A stretch of 64,000 nucleotides of DNA, from the NCBI RefSeq assembly GCF_051401765.1, contig NW_027480571.1:434001-498000 (forward strand), given 5' to 3'. The notes under the pieces are model-generated. The model had not been told where the DNA came from. It ran no database searches and worked only from the letters and a program-made list of their open reading frames with translations. This document shows positions 40,421-53,614 of the stretch, piece by piece (the first letter of the stretch is position 1; each line of letters opens with the position of its first letter). The stretch is from Calliopsis andreniformis (Eukaryota > Arthropoda > Insecta > Hymenoptera > Andrenidae). The translations under genes were made by a program, and so were the position numbers.

Positions 40421-40549
40421 AATCGTCAATCTCCAATCCTGAATACTCAATCTTCAATCCTCAACCCTCAATCCTCAATCCTGAATCCTCAATTCTCATT
40501 CTTCAATCCTCAATACCCAATCCTCAATCTTCAATCCTCAATCCTCAAT

Positions 40550-43500
40550 CCTCAATTCTCAATCCTCAATCCTCAGTTCTCAGTCCTCAATCCTCAATCC
40601 TCAATCCTCAAACCTCAGGCCTCATCCTCAATACTCAATCCTCAATACTCAATCTTCAATCCTCTGTCCCAGATCCTCAATCTTCAATTCTCAATCCTCA
40701 ATCCTCAATCTTCAATCCTCAAGGCTCAATCTTCAATCCTCAATCCTGAATCCTCAATCCTCAATCCTCATTCTTCAATCAACAATACCCAATCCTCAAT
40801 CTTCAATCCTCGATCCTCAATCCTCAATTTTCAATCCTCAATCCTCAATCCTCAGACCTGAAACATCAATACTCAACCGTCAGTCCTCGTCCTCAGTCCA
40901 CAACCCTCAATCCTCAATCCTCAATCCTCAATCCTCAATCTTCAATCCTCAGTCCCCAATACTCAACCATCAATCCTCAATCCTCAATCTTCAACCCTCA
41001 ATACTGAAGCTTTAATCCTCAATCCTCAATCCTCAATCCTTAATCCTGAATCCTCAATCCTCAATCCTCAATCCTCATTCTTCAATCCTCAATACCCAAT
41101 ACTCAATCATCAATCCTCAATCCTCAATCCTCAATCCTCAATCCTCAGTTGTCAATCCTCAATCCTCAGTCCTCAGTCCTCAAACCACAATCCTCAACCC
41201 TCAGCCCTCATCCTCAATCCTCAATCCTCAATCCTCAGTCCTCCGTCCTCAAACCTCAGTCCTCAGCCCTCAGACCTCATCCTCAATCCTCAGTCCTCAA
41301 TCCTCAATCCTCAAACTTCAATCCTCAATACTCAATCTTCAATCCTTAATCCTCATTCCTCAAACCTCAATTCTGAATCCTGAATACTCAATCTTCAATC
41401 CTCAATCCTCAGCCCTCAATACTCTAGCATCAATCTTCAATCCTCAATCCTCAATCCTCAATCCTCATTCTTCAATCCTCAATACCCAATCCTCAATCTT
41501 CAATCCTCAATCCTCAATGCTCAATTCTCAATCCTCAATCCTCAAACCTCAATCTTCAATCCTCAACACTCAATCTTCAATCCTCAATCCTCAATCCTCA
41601 GTCATCAATCCTCAATCTTCAATTCTCAATCGTCAATCCCCACTCCTCAATCCTCAACACCCAATCCTCAATCTTCAATCCTCAATCCTCAATCCTCAAT
41701 TCTCAATCCTCAATCCTCAATCCTCAGACCTCAAACATCAATACTCAACCCTCAGTCCTCGTCCTCAATACACAACCCTCATTCCTCGATCCTCAATCTT
41801 CAATCCTCAATACTCAATCTTCAATCCTCTAGCCTCAATCCTCAATCCTCAATCCTCAATCCTCAATCGTCAATCCTCTATCCTCAATCCTCAATCCTCA
41901 ATCCTCAATCCTCAATCCTCAATCGTCAATCCTCTATCCTCAATCCTCAATCCTCAGTCCTCAATCATCAATATTCAACACTCAACCCTCAACCATCAAT
42001 CCTCAATTTTCAATACTCAATAGAATATCCTGAATTCTCATGGTTCAATACTCAATCCACAATATTCTATAATCAAATCTCAATCCTCAAACATCAATTC
42101 TCAACACTCAATCCTCAACACTCAGTCCTCTCTCTTTAATGCTCCATCCTCAACTCCCAATCCTGAAGCGTCAATACTCAATCCTCAATCCTCAACCATC
42201 AATCCTCAATCCTCAATCCTCAATCCTCAATCCTCAATCCTCAGTCCTCAAACCTCAATCCTGAATCCTCAATCCTGAATCCTCAATGTTCAGCCCTCAG
42301 TCCTCAACAATCAGTTGTCAATCCTCAATCCACAATAGAATATCCTCAATTCAGAGGATTCAATGCTCAATACTCGACCTGCAATCTTCAAATCTCTATC
42401 CACAAGCATCAATCCTCATCACTCAACCCTCAACACTCAGTCCCCAATCCTGAATCTTCAATCCTCAATCCTCAATCCTCAATCCTCAATCCTCAATCTT
42501 CAATCCTCAATACTCAATATTCAGTCCTCAATCCTCAATCATCGACCCTCAATCCTCAATCGTCAATCTCCAATCCTGAGTACTCAATCTTCAATCCTCA
42601 ACCCTCAATCCTCAATCCTCAATCCTCAATCCTCAATCCTCATTCTTCAACCCTCAATACCCAATCCTCGATCTTCAATCCTCAATCCTCAGTCCTCAAT
42701 TCTCAATCCTCAATCCTCAGTCCTCAGACCTCAAACGTCAATCCTCAAGCCTGAGGCCTCATCCTCAATCCTCAATCCTTAATACTCAATCTTCAATCCT
42801 CTGTCCCAGATCCTCAATCTTCAATTCTCAATCCTCAATCCTCAATCTTCAATCCTCAAGGCTCAATCTTCAATCCTCAATCCTCAATCCTCAATCCTCA
42901 ATCCTCATTCTTCAATCCTCAATACCCAATCCTCAATCTTCAATCGTCAATCCTCAATCCTCAATTCTCAATCCTCAATCCTCAGTCATCAGGCCTCAAA
43001 CATCAATACTCGAACCTCAGTCCTCGTCCTCAATCCACAACCCTCAATCCTCGATCCTCAATCTTCAATCCTCAATACTCAATCTTCAATCCTCAATCCT
43101 CAACCCTCAATACTCAATCGTCAATCTTATATCCTCAATACTCAATCTTCAATACACAATCCTCAATCCTCAATCCTCAATCCTCAATCCTCATCCTTCA
43201 ATCCTCAATACCCAATCCTCAATCTTCGATCCTCAATCCTCAATCCTCAATTCTCAATCCTCAATCCTCAGTCCTCAGTTCTCAAACCTCAATCCTCAAC
43301 CCGCAGACCGCATCCTCAATCCTCAATCCCCAATCCTCAATCTTCAATCCCCAATACTCAATCATCAATCCTCAATCCTCAATCCTCAATCCTCAATCCT
43401 CAATCCTCAATCCTCAATCCTCAATCCTTAGTCATCAGTACTCAATCTTCAATACTCAAACCTCAATACACAATCCTCAATCCTCAATCCTCAATCCTCA

Positions 43501-45600
43501 TTCTTCAATCCTCAATACCCAATCCTCAATCTTCAATCCTCAATCCTCAATCCTCAATTCTCAATCCTCAATCCTCAGTCCTCAGTTCTCAACCTCAATC
43601 CTCAACCCTCAGACTGCATCCTCAATCTTCAATCCTCAATCCTCAATCCTCAAACATCTGTTCTCAACTCTCAATCCTCAACACTCAGTCCTCTCTCTTC
43701 AATCCTCCATCCTCAATCCTCAGTCCTCAAGCGTCAATCCTCAATCCTCAGTCCTCAACCCTCAATCCTCAGTCCTCAAACCTCAATCCCGGATCCTCAA
43801 TCCTGAATCCTCAATCTTCAGCCCTCAGTCCTCAACAATCAATTGTCAATACTCAATCCTCAATAGAATATCCTCAATTCACTGTTTTCAATACTCAATC
43901 CCCATTCTTCAATCTTCAAATCTCAATCCACAAACATCAATTCTCATCACTCAACCCTCAGCAATCAGTCGTCAATCATCAATGCTCAATCCTCAATCCT
44001 CGACCTTCAATCCTCAATACTCAATCTTCAATCCTCAATCCTCAATCCTCAATCCTCAATACTCAATCCTCAATCCTGAGTCATCAATACTGAATCTTCA
44101 ATACTCAATCCTGAGTCATCAATACTGAATCTTCAATACTCAATCCTCAATCCTCAATCCCCAATACTCACTCCTCAATCCTCAATCCTCAATCATCGAC
44201 CCTCAATCCTCAATCGTCAATCTCCAATCCTGAGTACTCAATCTTCAATCCTCAACCCTCAATCCTCAATCCTCAATCCTCAATCCTCAATCCTCATTCT
44301 TCAACCCTCAATACCCAATCCTCAATCTTCAATCCTCAATCCTCAATCCTCAATTCTCAATCCTCAATCCTCAGTCCTCAGACCTCAAACCTCAATCCTC
44401 AAGCCTGAGGCCTCATCCTCAATCCTCAATCCTTAATACTCAATCTTCAATCCTCTGTCCCAGATCCTCAATCTTCAATTCTCAATCCTCAATCCTCAAT
44501 CTTCAATTCTCAAGGCTCAATCTTCAATCCTCAATCCTCAATCCTCAATCTTCAATCCTCATTCTTCAATCCTCAATACCCAATCCTCAATCTTTAATCG
44601 CCAAACGTCAATCCTCAATTCTCAATCCTCAATCCTCAGTCCTCAGGCCTCAAACATCAATACTCAAACCTCAGTCCTCGTCCTCAATCCACAACCCTCA
44701 ATCCTCGATCCTCAATCTTCAATCCTGAATACTCAATCTTCAATCCTCAATCCTCAACCCTCAATACTCAATCGTCAATCTTATATCCTCAATACTCAAT
44801 CTTCAATACACAATCCTCAATCCTCAATCCTCAATCCTCATCCTTCAATCCACAATACCCAATCCTCAATCTTCGATCCTCAATCCTCAATCCTCAATTC
44901 TCAATCCTCAATCCTCAGTCCTCAGTTCTCAAACCTCAATCCTCAACCCGCAGACCGCATCCTCAATCCTCAATCCCCAATCCTCAATCTTCAATCCCCA
45001 ATACTCAATCATCAATCCTCAATACTCAATCCTCAATCCTCAATCCTCAATCCTCAATCCTCAATCCTTAGTCATCAGTACTCAATCTTCAATACTCAAA
45101 CCTCAATACTCAATCCTCAATCCTCAATCCTCAATCCTCATTCTTCAATCCTCAATACCCAATCCTCAATCTTCAATCCTCAATCCTCAATCCTCAATTC
45201 TCAATCCTCAATCCTCAGTCCTCAGTTCTCAACCTCAATCCTCAACCCTCAGACTGCATCCTCAATCTTCAATCCTCAATCCTCAATCCTCAAACATCTA
45301 TTCTCAACTCTCAATCCTCAACACTCAGTCCTCTCTCTTCAATCCTCCATCCTCAATCCTCAATCCTCAAGCGTCAATCCTCAATCCTCAATCCTCAACC
45401 CTCAATCCACAGTCCTCAAACCTCAATCCCGAATCCTCAATCCTGAATCCTCAATCTTCAGCCCTCAGTTCTCAAAAATCAATTGTTAATCCTCAATGAT
45501 CAATAGAATATCCTCAATTCACTGCTTTCAATACTCAATCCCCATTCTTCAATCTTCAAATCTCAATCAACAAACATCAATTCCCATCACTCAACCCTCA
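40550..45600. repeat. Diverged third copy of the 4.8-kb unit
   Basis: Landmark order follows 27650-32230: CAGGCCTCATCC near 40616, the 41149 and 41517 blocks, GAATTC at 42032, TGAGGCCTCA at 42752 and 44406, CCCGCAGACCGC near 43300 and 44945, and B modules at 43829 and 45469. About 42180-42745 holds a different segment with an older module at ~42297-42441. Small length differences and many point changes separate it from the two near-identical copies upstream. Confidence 0.7.
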
Positions 45601-46484
45601 GCACTCAGTCGTCAATCATCAATCCTCAATCCTCTATCCTTAACCTTCATTCCTCAATACTCAATCTTCAATCCTCATTCCTCAAACCTCAATCCTCAAC
45701 CCTCAGTCCTCATCCTCAATTCTCAATTCTCAATCCTCAGTCCTCAATCCTCAATCTTCAATCCTCAATAATCACTTTTCAATCCTAGGTCCTCAATCCC
45801 CAATCATCAATCCTTAATCCTCAATCTTCAGTCCTCAGTCCCCAGCCCTCAATCTTCAATCCTCAATCCTCAATCCTCAATCCTCAATACACAATCCTCA
45901 ATCCTGAGTCATCAATACTGAATCTTCAATGCTCAATCCTCAATCCTCAATCCCCAATACTCAATCCTCAACCCTCAATCCTCATTCCTCAAACCTCAAT
46001 CCTCAACCCTCAGTCCTCATCCTCAATTCTCAATCCTCAATTCTCAATCCTCAGTCCTCAATCCTCAATCTTCAATCCTCAAGCCTGAGGCCTCATCCTC
46101 AATCCTCAATCCTCAATACTCAATCTTCAATCCTCTGTCCCAGATCCTCAATCTTCAATTCTCAATCCTCAATCCTCAATCTTCAATCCTCAAGTCTCAA
46201 TCTTCAATCCTCAATCCTCAACACTCAATACTCAATCGTCAATCTTATATCCTCGATATTCAATCTTCAATACTCAACCCTCAATCCTCAATCCTCAATG
46301 CTCATTCTTCAATCCTCAATACCTAATCCTCAATCTTCAATCCTCAATCCTCAATCCTCAATCCTCAATCCTCAATCCTCAATACTCAACCATCAATCCT
46401 CAATCCTCAATCTTCAACCCTCAATACTGAATCTTCAATCCTCAATCCTCATTCCTCAAACCTCAATTCTGAATCCTGAATACT
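45601..46484. repeat. Mosaic stretch before the 1.5-kb duplication
   Basis: Heptamer sequence carrying the CCTAGG variant at 45784. It also carries the last TGAGGCCTCA element of the window at 46086, followed by the CTGTCCCAGATCC stretch also seen in R0 and R4. Confidence 0.65.
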
Positions 46485-48011
46485 CAACCTTCAATCCTCA
46501 ATCCTCAGCCCTCAATACTCTAGCATCAATCTTCAATCCTCAATCCTCAATCCTCAATCCTCAATCCTCATTCTTCAATCCTCAATACCCAATCCTCAAT
46601 CTTCAATCCTCAATCCTCAATGCTCAATTCTCAATCCTCAATCCTCAAACCTCAATCTTCAATCCTCAACACTCAATCTTCAATCCTCAATCCTCAATCC
46701 TCAGTCATCAATCCTCAATCTTCAATTCTCAATCGTCAATCCCCACTCCTCAATCCTCAACACCCAATCCTCAATCTTCAGTCCTCAATCCTCAATCCTC
46801 AACTCTCAATCCTCAATCCTCAATCCTCAGACCTCAAACATCAATACTCAACCCTCAGTCCTTGTCCTCAATCTTCAACCCTCAATACTGAATCTTCAAT
46901 CCTCAATCCTCAATCCTCAGCCCTCATCCTCAATCCTCGATCCTCAATCCTCAGTCCTCAGTCCTCAATCCTCAATCCTCAATTCTCAATCTTCAATCCT
47001 CAATCCTCAATCCTCAATCCTCAATCCTCAATCTTCAATCCTCAATCCTCAATCCTCAATACTCAACCATCAATCCTCAATCCTCAACCTTCAACCCTCA
47101 ATACTGAATCTTCAATCCTCAATCCTCAATCCTCAATCCTTAATCCTGAATCCTCAATCCTCAATCCTCATTCCTCAATCCTCATTCTTCAATCCTCAAT
47201 ACCCAATCCTCAATCATCAATCCTCAATCCTCAATCCTCAATCCTCAGCCCTCATCCTCAATCCTCAATCCTCAATCCTCAGTCCTCCGTCCTCAAACCT
47301 CAGTCCTCAGCCCTCAGACCTCATCCTCAATCCTCAATCCTCAATCCTCAATCCTCAAACTTCATTCCTCAATACCCAATCCTCAATCATCAATTCTCAA
47401 TCCTCAATCCTCAATCCTCAATCCTCAATCCTCAATCGTCAATCCCCACTCCTCAATCCTCAACACCCAATCCTCAATCTTCAGTCCTCAATTCTCAATC
47501 CTCAATTCTCAATCCTCAATCCTCAATCCTCAGACCTCAAACATCAATACTCAACCCTCAGTCCTCGTCCTCAATACACAACCCTCAATCCTCGATCCTC
47601 AATCTTCAATCATCAATAATCAATCTTCAATTCTCAACCCTCAATCCTCAATACTCAATTCTCAATCCTCAATACTCAAAACTCAATCTTCAATCCTCTA
47701 TCCTCAATACTCATTCATCAATCCTCAATCTTCAATTCTCAATCGTCAATCCCCACTCCTCAATCCTCAACACCCAATCCTCAATCTTCAATCCTCAATC
47801 CTCAATCCTCAATTCTCAATCCTCAATCCTCAGTCCTCAGTCCTCAAACCTCAATCCTAATCCTTCAATCCTCAATACCCAATCCTCAATCTTCAATACT
47901 CAATCCTCAATCCTCAATTCTCAATCCTCAATCCTCAATCCTCGGACCCCAAACATCAATACTCAATCCTCAGTCCCCGTCCTCAATCCACAACGCTCAA
48001 TCCTCAATACT
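46485..48011. repeat. ~1,527-bp tandem duplication, left copy
   Basis: CTCAGCCCTCAATACTCTAGC at 46504 recurs at 48031, and the block at 46620 recurs at 48147, both +1,527 bp. Later points are displaced by 1,534 bp because the second copy gained one heptamer. Confidence 0.85.
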
Positions 48012-49464
48012 CAATCTTCAATCCTCAATCCTCAGCCCTCAATACTCTAGCATCAATCTTCAATCCTCAATCCTCAATCCTCAATCCTCAATCCTCATTC
48101 TTCAATCCTCAATACCCAATCCTCAATCTTCAATCCTCAATCCTCAATGCTCAATTCTCAATCCTCAATCCTCAAACCTCAATCTTCAATCCTCAACACT
48201 CAATCTTCAATCCTCAATCCTCAATCCTCAGTCATCAATCCTCAATCTTCAATTCTCAATCGTCAATCCCCACTCCTCAATCCTCAACACCCAATCCTCA
48301 ATCTTCAGTCCTCAATCCTCAATCCTCAACTCTCAATCCTCAATCCTCAATCCTCAGACCTCAAACATCAATACTCAACCCTCAGTCCTCGTCCTCAATC
48401 TTCAACCCTCAATACTGAATCTTCAATCCTCAATCCTCAATCCTCAGCCCTCATCCTCAATCCTCGATCCTCAATCCTCAGTCCTCAGTCCTCAATCCTC
48501 AATCCTCAATTCTCAATCTTCAATCCTCAATCCTCAATCCTCAATCCTCAATCCTCAATCCTCAATCTTCAATCCTCAATCCTCAATCCTCAATACTCAA
48601 CCATCAATCCTCAATCCTCAACCTTCAACCCTCAATACTGAATCTTCAATCCTCAATCCTCAATCCTCAATCCTTAATCCTGAATCCTCAATCCTCAATC
48701 CTCATTCCTCAATCCTCATTCTTCAATCCTCAATACCCAATCCTCAATCATCAATCCTCAATCCTCAATCCTCAATCCTCAGCCCTCATCCTCAATCCTC
48801 AATCCTCAATCCTCAGTCCTCCGTCCTCAAACCTCAGTCCTCAGCCCTCAGACCTCATCCTCAATCCTCAATCCTCAATCCTCAATCCTCAAAACTTCAT
48901 TCCTCAATACCCAATCCTCAATCATCAATTCTCAATCCTCAATCCTCAATCCTCAATCCTCAATCCTCAATCGTCAATCCCCACTCCTCAATCCTCAACA
49001 CCCAATCCTCAATCTTCAGTCCTCAATTCTCAATCCTCAATTCTCAATCCTCAATCCTCAATCCTCAGACCTCAAACATCAATACTCAACCCTCAGTCCT
49101 CGTCCTCAATACACAACCCTCAATCCTCGATCCTCAATCTTCAATCATCAATAATCAATCTTCAATTCTCAACCCTCAATCCTCAATACTCAATTCTCAA
49201 TCCTCAATACTCAAAACTCAATCTTCAATCCTCTATCCTCAATACTCATTCATCAATCCTCAATCTTCAATTCTCAATCGTCAATCCCCATTCCTCAATC
49301 CTCAACACCCAATCCTCAATCTTCAATCCTCTATCCTCAATCCTCAATTCTCAATCCTCAATCCTCAGTCCTCAGTCCTCAAACCTCAATCCTAATCCTT
49401 CAATCCTCAATACCCAATCCTCAATCTTCAATACTCAATCCTCAATCCTCAATTCTCAATCCTC
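48012..49464. repeat. ~1,527-bp tandem duplication, right copy
   Basis: Repeats 46485 onward. It carries an extra A (CAAAACTTC against CAAACTTC) near 48893, and an ATTCCTC for ACTCCTC change near 49290. It stops matching at ~49464, where ATGTTCAATCCGC begins. The second copy is therefore truncated or was joined elsewhere. Confidence 0.82.
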
Positions 49465-50227
49465 AATGTTCAATCCGCAATACCCAATCCTCAATCTTCA
49501 ATACTCAATCCTCGGACCCCAAACATCAATACTCAATCCTCAGTCCTCGTCCTCAATCCACAACGCTCAATCCTCAATCCTCAATCTTCAATCATCAATA
49601 TTCAATCTTCAGTCCTCAATCCTCAATCCTCAATCCTCAATCCTCAATCCTCAATGTTCAATCCGCAATACCCAATCCTCAATCTTCAATACTCAATCCT
49701 CAATCCTCAATCCTCAATCCTCAATCATCAATCCTCAATCCTCAATCCTCAAATCCTCAATCCTCAATCTCATCCTCAATCCTCAATCCTCAGCAATACT
49801 CAACCATCAATCCTCAATTCCCAATACGCAATAGAATATCCTGAATTCTCAGGATTCAATACTCAAACCTCAATCCTCAACCCTCAGCCCTCATCCTCCA
49901 TCCTCAATCCTCAATCCTCAATCCTCATTCCTCAAACCTCAATCATCAACCCTCAGTCCTCATCCTCAATTCTGAATCCTCAATCTTCAGTCCTCAATCC
50001 TCAATCTTCAGTCCTCAATCCTCAATCTTCAATCCTCAATTCTCAATCCTCAATCCTCAGTCCTCAGTCCTCAAACCTCAATCCTCAAACCTCAGCCCTC
50101 ATCCTCAATCCACAATCCTCAATCCTCAATCCTCAATCTTCAATCCTCAATCCTCAATCCTCAATCCTCAGTCCTCCAACCTCAATCCTGAATCCTCAAC
50201 CCTGAATCCTCAACCTTCAGCCCTCAG
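49465..50227. repeat. Transition segment with irregular units
   Basis: Heptamer sequence with two ATGTTCAATCCGC variants (49466 and 49654). It also has a phase-disturbed stretch near 49751-49775 (CTCAAATCC, AATCTCATCC) and an ATAGAATATCC-GAATTCTCAGGATTC variant near 49829. The last has a close relative near 61395. Confidence 0.6.
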
Positions 50228-50370
50228 TCCTCAACAGTCAGTCGTCAACCCTCAATCCTCAATAGAATATCATCAATTCACAGTTTTCAATACTCAATAC
50301 TCAATCTGCAATCTTCAAATCTCTATTCACAAACATCAATTCTCATCACTCAACCCTCAACACTCCGTCC
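50228..50370. repeat. Older 140-bp module copy
   Basis: CAACAGTCAGTCGTC, AATAGAATATCATC, CACAGTTTTC, CAATCTGCAATC, CTATTCACAAACATC and a CACTCCGTCC end. The close relative at 54702-54844 shares the CATC and CTCCGTCC variants. Confidence 0.75.
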
Positions 50371-50731
50371 CCAATCCTCAATCTTCAATCCTCAATCCTC
50401 ACTCATCAGACGCTCAATCCTCAATCCTCAACTTTCAATCCTCAATACCCAATATTCAATCCTCAATCCTCAATCCTCAATCCTCAATCCTCAATCGTCA
50501 GTCTTCGGTCCTCAATACTCAATCTTCAATCCTGAATCCTCAATCCTCAATCCCCAATCCTCAACCTTCAATCCTCAGTCCTCAGTCCTTAAACATCAAT
50601 CCTCAACCCTCAGCCCTCATCCTCAATCCTCAATCCTCAATCCTCAATCCTCAATCTTCAATCCTCAATCCTCAGTCCTCAAACGTCAATTCTGTATCCT
50701 CAATCCTGAATCCTCAATCTTCAGGCCTCAG

Positions 50732-50873
50732 TCCTCAACAATCTGTTGTCAATCCACAATCCTCAATAGAATATCCTCAATTCACAGTTTTCTATACTCA
50801 ATACTCGATCTGCAGTCTTCAAACCTATATCCACAAACATCAATTCTCATCACTCAACCCTCAACACTCAGTC
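50732..50873. repeat. Older 140-bp module copy
   Basis: It shares ATCTGTTGTC, CTCGATCTGCAGTC and CAAACCTATATCC with 55700-55842. The two form a recognisable pair about 4.97 kb apart. Confidence 0.75.
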
Positions 50874-53106
50874 CTCAATGTTCAATCCTCAATGCTCAAT
50901 CCACAATCCTCAATCGTCAATCTTCAATCCTCAATCCTCGATCTTCAATCCTCAATAATCAATCTCCAATCCTAGATCCTCAATCTTCAATCCTCAATGC
51001 TCCATCCTCAATCCTCAATCCTCAGTTCTGAATCCTCAATCCTCAATCCTCAAACCTCAACACTCAACCGTCAGTCCTCGTCCTCAATACTCAACCCTCA
51101 ATCCTCAATCCTCAATCTTCAATCATCAGTACTCAATCTTCAATCCTCAATCCTCAATCCTCCATACTCAATATTCAACACACAACCCTCACCCGTCAAT
51201 CCTCTATTCTCATTACTCAATAGAATATCCTGAACTCTCATGGTTCAATACTCAATCCACAATATTCAATAATCAAATCTCAATCTTCAAACATCAATTC
51301 TCAACACTCAATCCTCAACACTCAGTCCTCTCCCTTCAATCCTCCATCCTCAATCCTCAATCCTCAAGCGTCATTTCTCAATCCTCAATCGTCAACCCTC
51401 AATCCTCAACCCTCAATCCTCAGTCCTCACATCTCAATCTCCAATCCTAGATCCTCAATCCCCAATCCTCAATCCTTAACCCTCAATCTTCAATCCTCAG
51501 TCCACAGTCCTCAATCTTCAATCCTCAATGCTCCATCCTCAATCCTCAATCCTCAGTTCTGAATCCTCATTCCTTAATCCTCAATCCTCAATCTTCAATA
51601 CTCAAACCTCAATCCTCAACCCTCAGCCCTCATCCTCCATCCTCAATCCTCAATCCTCAATCCTCAATCCTCAATCCTCAATCCTCAATACTCAATCCTC
51701 AATCCTCAACCTTCAATCCTCAATACTCAATCTTCAATCCTCAATCCTCAATCCTCAATGCTCAATTCTCATCCTTCAATCCCCAATACCCAGTCCTCAA
51801 TCTTCAATCCTCAATCCTCAACCCTCAATCCTCAATTCTCTATCCTCAATCCTCAATCCTCAGACCTCAAACATCAATACTCAACCCTCAGTCCTCGTCC
51901 TCAATCCACAACGCTCAATCCTCAATCCTCAATCTTCAATCATCAATATTCAATCTTCAGTCCTCAATCCTCAATCCTCAATCCTCCATCTTCAATCCTC
52001 AATACTCAATCTTCAATCCTCAATCCTCAGTCCTCAAACCTCAATTCTGAATCATGTATACTCAATCTTCAATCCTCAATCCTCAGTCCTCAATACTCTA
52101 CCATCAATGTTCAACCCTCAATACTCAATCCTCATTCTTCAATCCTCAATACCCAGTCCTCAAGCTTCAATCCTCTATCCTCAATCCTCAATTCTCAATC
52201 CTCAATCCTCAATTCTCAGACCACAAACATCAATACTCAGCCCTCAGTCCTCGTCCTCAATCCTCAACCCTCAATCCTCAATCCTCAATCTTCAATCATC
52301 AATACTCAATCTTCAATCCTCTATCCTCAATCCTCAATCCTCAATCCCCGATCATCAATATTCAACACTCAACCCTCAACCATCAATCCTCAATACTCAA
52401 CCATCAATCCTCAATTCTCAATACTCAATAGAATATCCTGAATTCTCATGGTTCAATACTCAATCCACAATATTCTATAATCAAATCTCAATCCTCAAAC
52501 ATCAATTCTCAACACTGAATCCTCAACACTCAGTCTTCTCTCTTCAATCCTCCATCCTCAACTCTCAATCCTCAAGTGTCAATAATCAATCCTCAATCCT
52601 CAACTCTCAATCCTCAGCCCTCAAACCGCAATCCCGAATCCACAGTCCTAAATCCTCAATCTTCAGCCCACAGTCCTCAAGAATCAACTGTCAGTCCTCT
52701 ATCCTCAATAGAATATCCTCAATTTGCAGCTTTCAATACTCAATCCCCATTCTTCAATCTTCAAATCTCGATCCACAAACATCAATTCTAATCACGCAAC
52801 CATCAACACTCAGTCCCCAATCTTCAATCCTCAATCCTCAATCCTCAATCTTCAATCCTCAATACTTAATCTTCAGTCCTCAATCCTCAATCCTCAATCA
52901 TCAATCTTCAATCCTCAATCCTCAATCCTCAGTCCTCAGTCCTCAAACCTCAATCCTCAAACCTCAGCCCTCATCCTCAATCCACAATCCACAATCCTCA
53001 ATCCTCAATCTTCAATCCTCAATACTCAGTCTTCAATCCTCAATCCTCTGTCCTCAAACCTCAATTCTGAATCCTCAATCCTGTGTTCTCAATCTTCAGC
53101 CCTCAG

Positions 53107-53248
53107 TCCACAACAATCAGTTGTCAGTCCTCAATCCTCAATAGAATATCCTGAATTCAGAGTTTTCAATACTCAATACTCAATCTGCAATCTTCAAATC
53201 TCTGTCCACAAGCATCATTTCTCATCACTCAACCCTCAACACTCAGTA
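53107..53248. repeat. Older 140-bp module copy
   Basis: CACAACAATCAGTTGTC followed by AATAGAATATCC and CAGAGTTTTC, with CTGTCCACAAGCATC. The relative at 54328-54466 lacks the AATAGAATATCC portion, an internal ~14-bp deletion. Confidence 0.75.
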
Positions 53249-53471
53249 CTCAATGTTCAATCCTCTATCCTCAATTCTCAATCTTCAATCCTCAATCCCC
53301 AGTACCTCGATCTTGAATGCTCAATCCTCATTGTCCAATCCGCAATACCCAATACGCAATCTTCAATCCTGAATCCTCAATCCTCAATGCTCAATCCTCA
53401 ATCCTCAATCCTCAGTCCTCAAACCACAATCCTGAATCCTCAATCCTGAATCCTCAATCTTCAGCCCTCAG

Positions 53472-53614
53472 TCCTAAACAATCACTTGTCAATCCACAAC
53501 CCTCAATAGAACATCCTCAGTTCAGAGTTTTCCATACGCACTACTCAATCAGCAATCTTCAAATCTCTATCCGCAAACATCAATCCTCATCACTCAACCC
53601 TCAACACTCAGTCC
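53472..53614. repeat. Older 140-bp module copy
   Basis: A diverged member with CTAAACAATCACTTGTC, AATAGAACATCC and CCATACGCACTACTC. It begins 365 bp after the start of the preceding module, the closest module spacing in the window. Confidence 0.72.

Noticed and set aside
46620..48050. 476-codon and other long + strand frames (for example 51528-53144 and 18511-19899)
   Set aside because: Their composition is wholly that of the repeat, other long frames overlap them in the same sequence, and homologous copies are broken at different points. All are expected from a stop-free heptamer.
410..49464. Several duplication lengths (894, 1527, 3963, 4809, 6381) are multiples of three, hinting at coding constraint
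   Set aside because: The 7,247-bp spacing, the 76-bp deletion and the frequent 7-bp indels are not multiples of three, and equivalent blocks carry stops in different places. Most likely a coincidence of few events.
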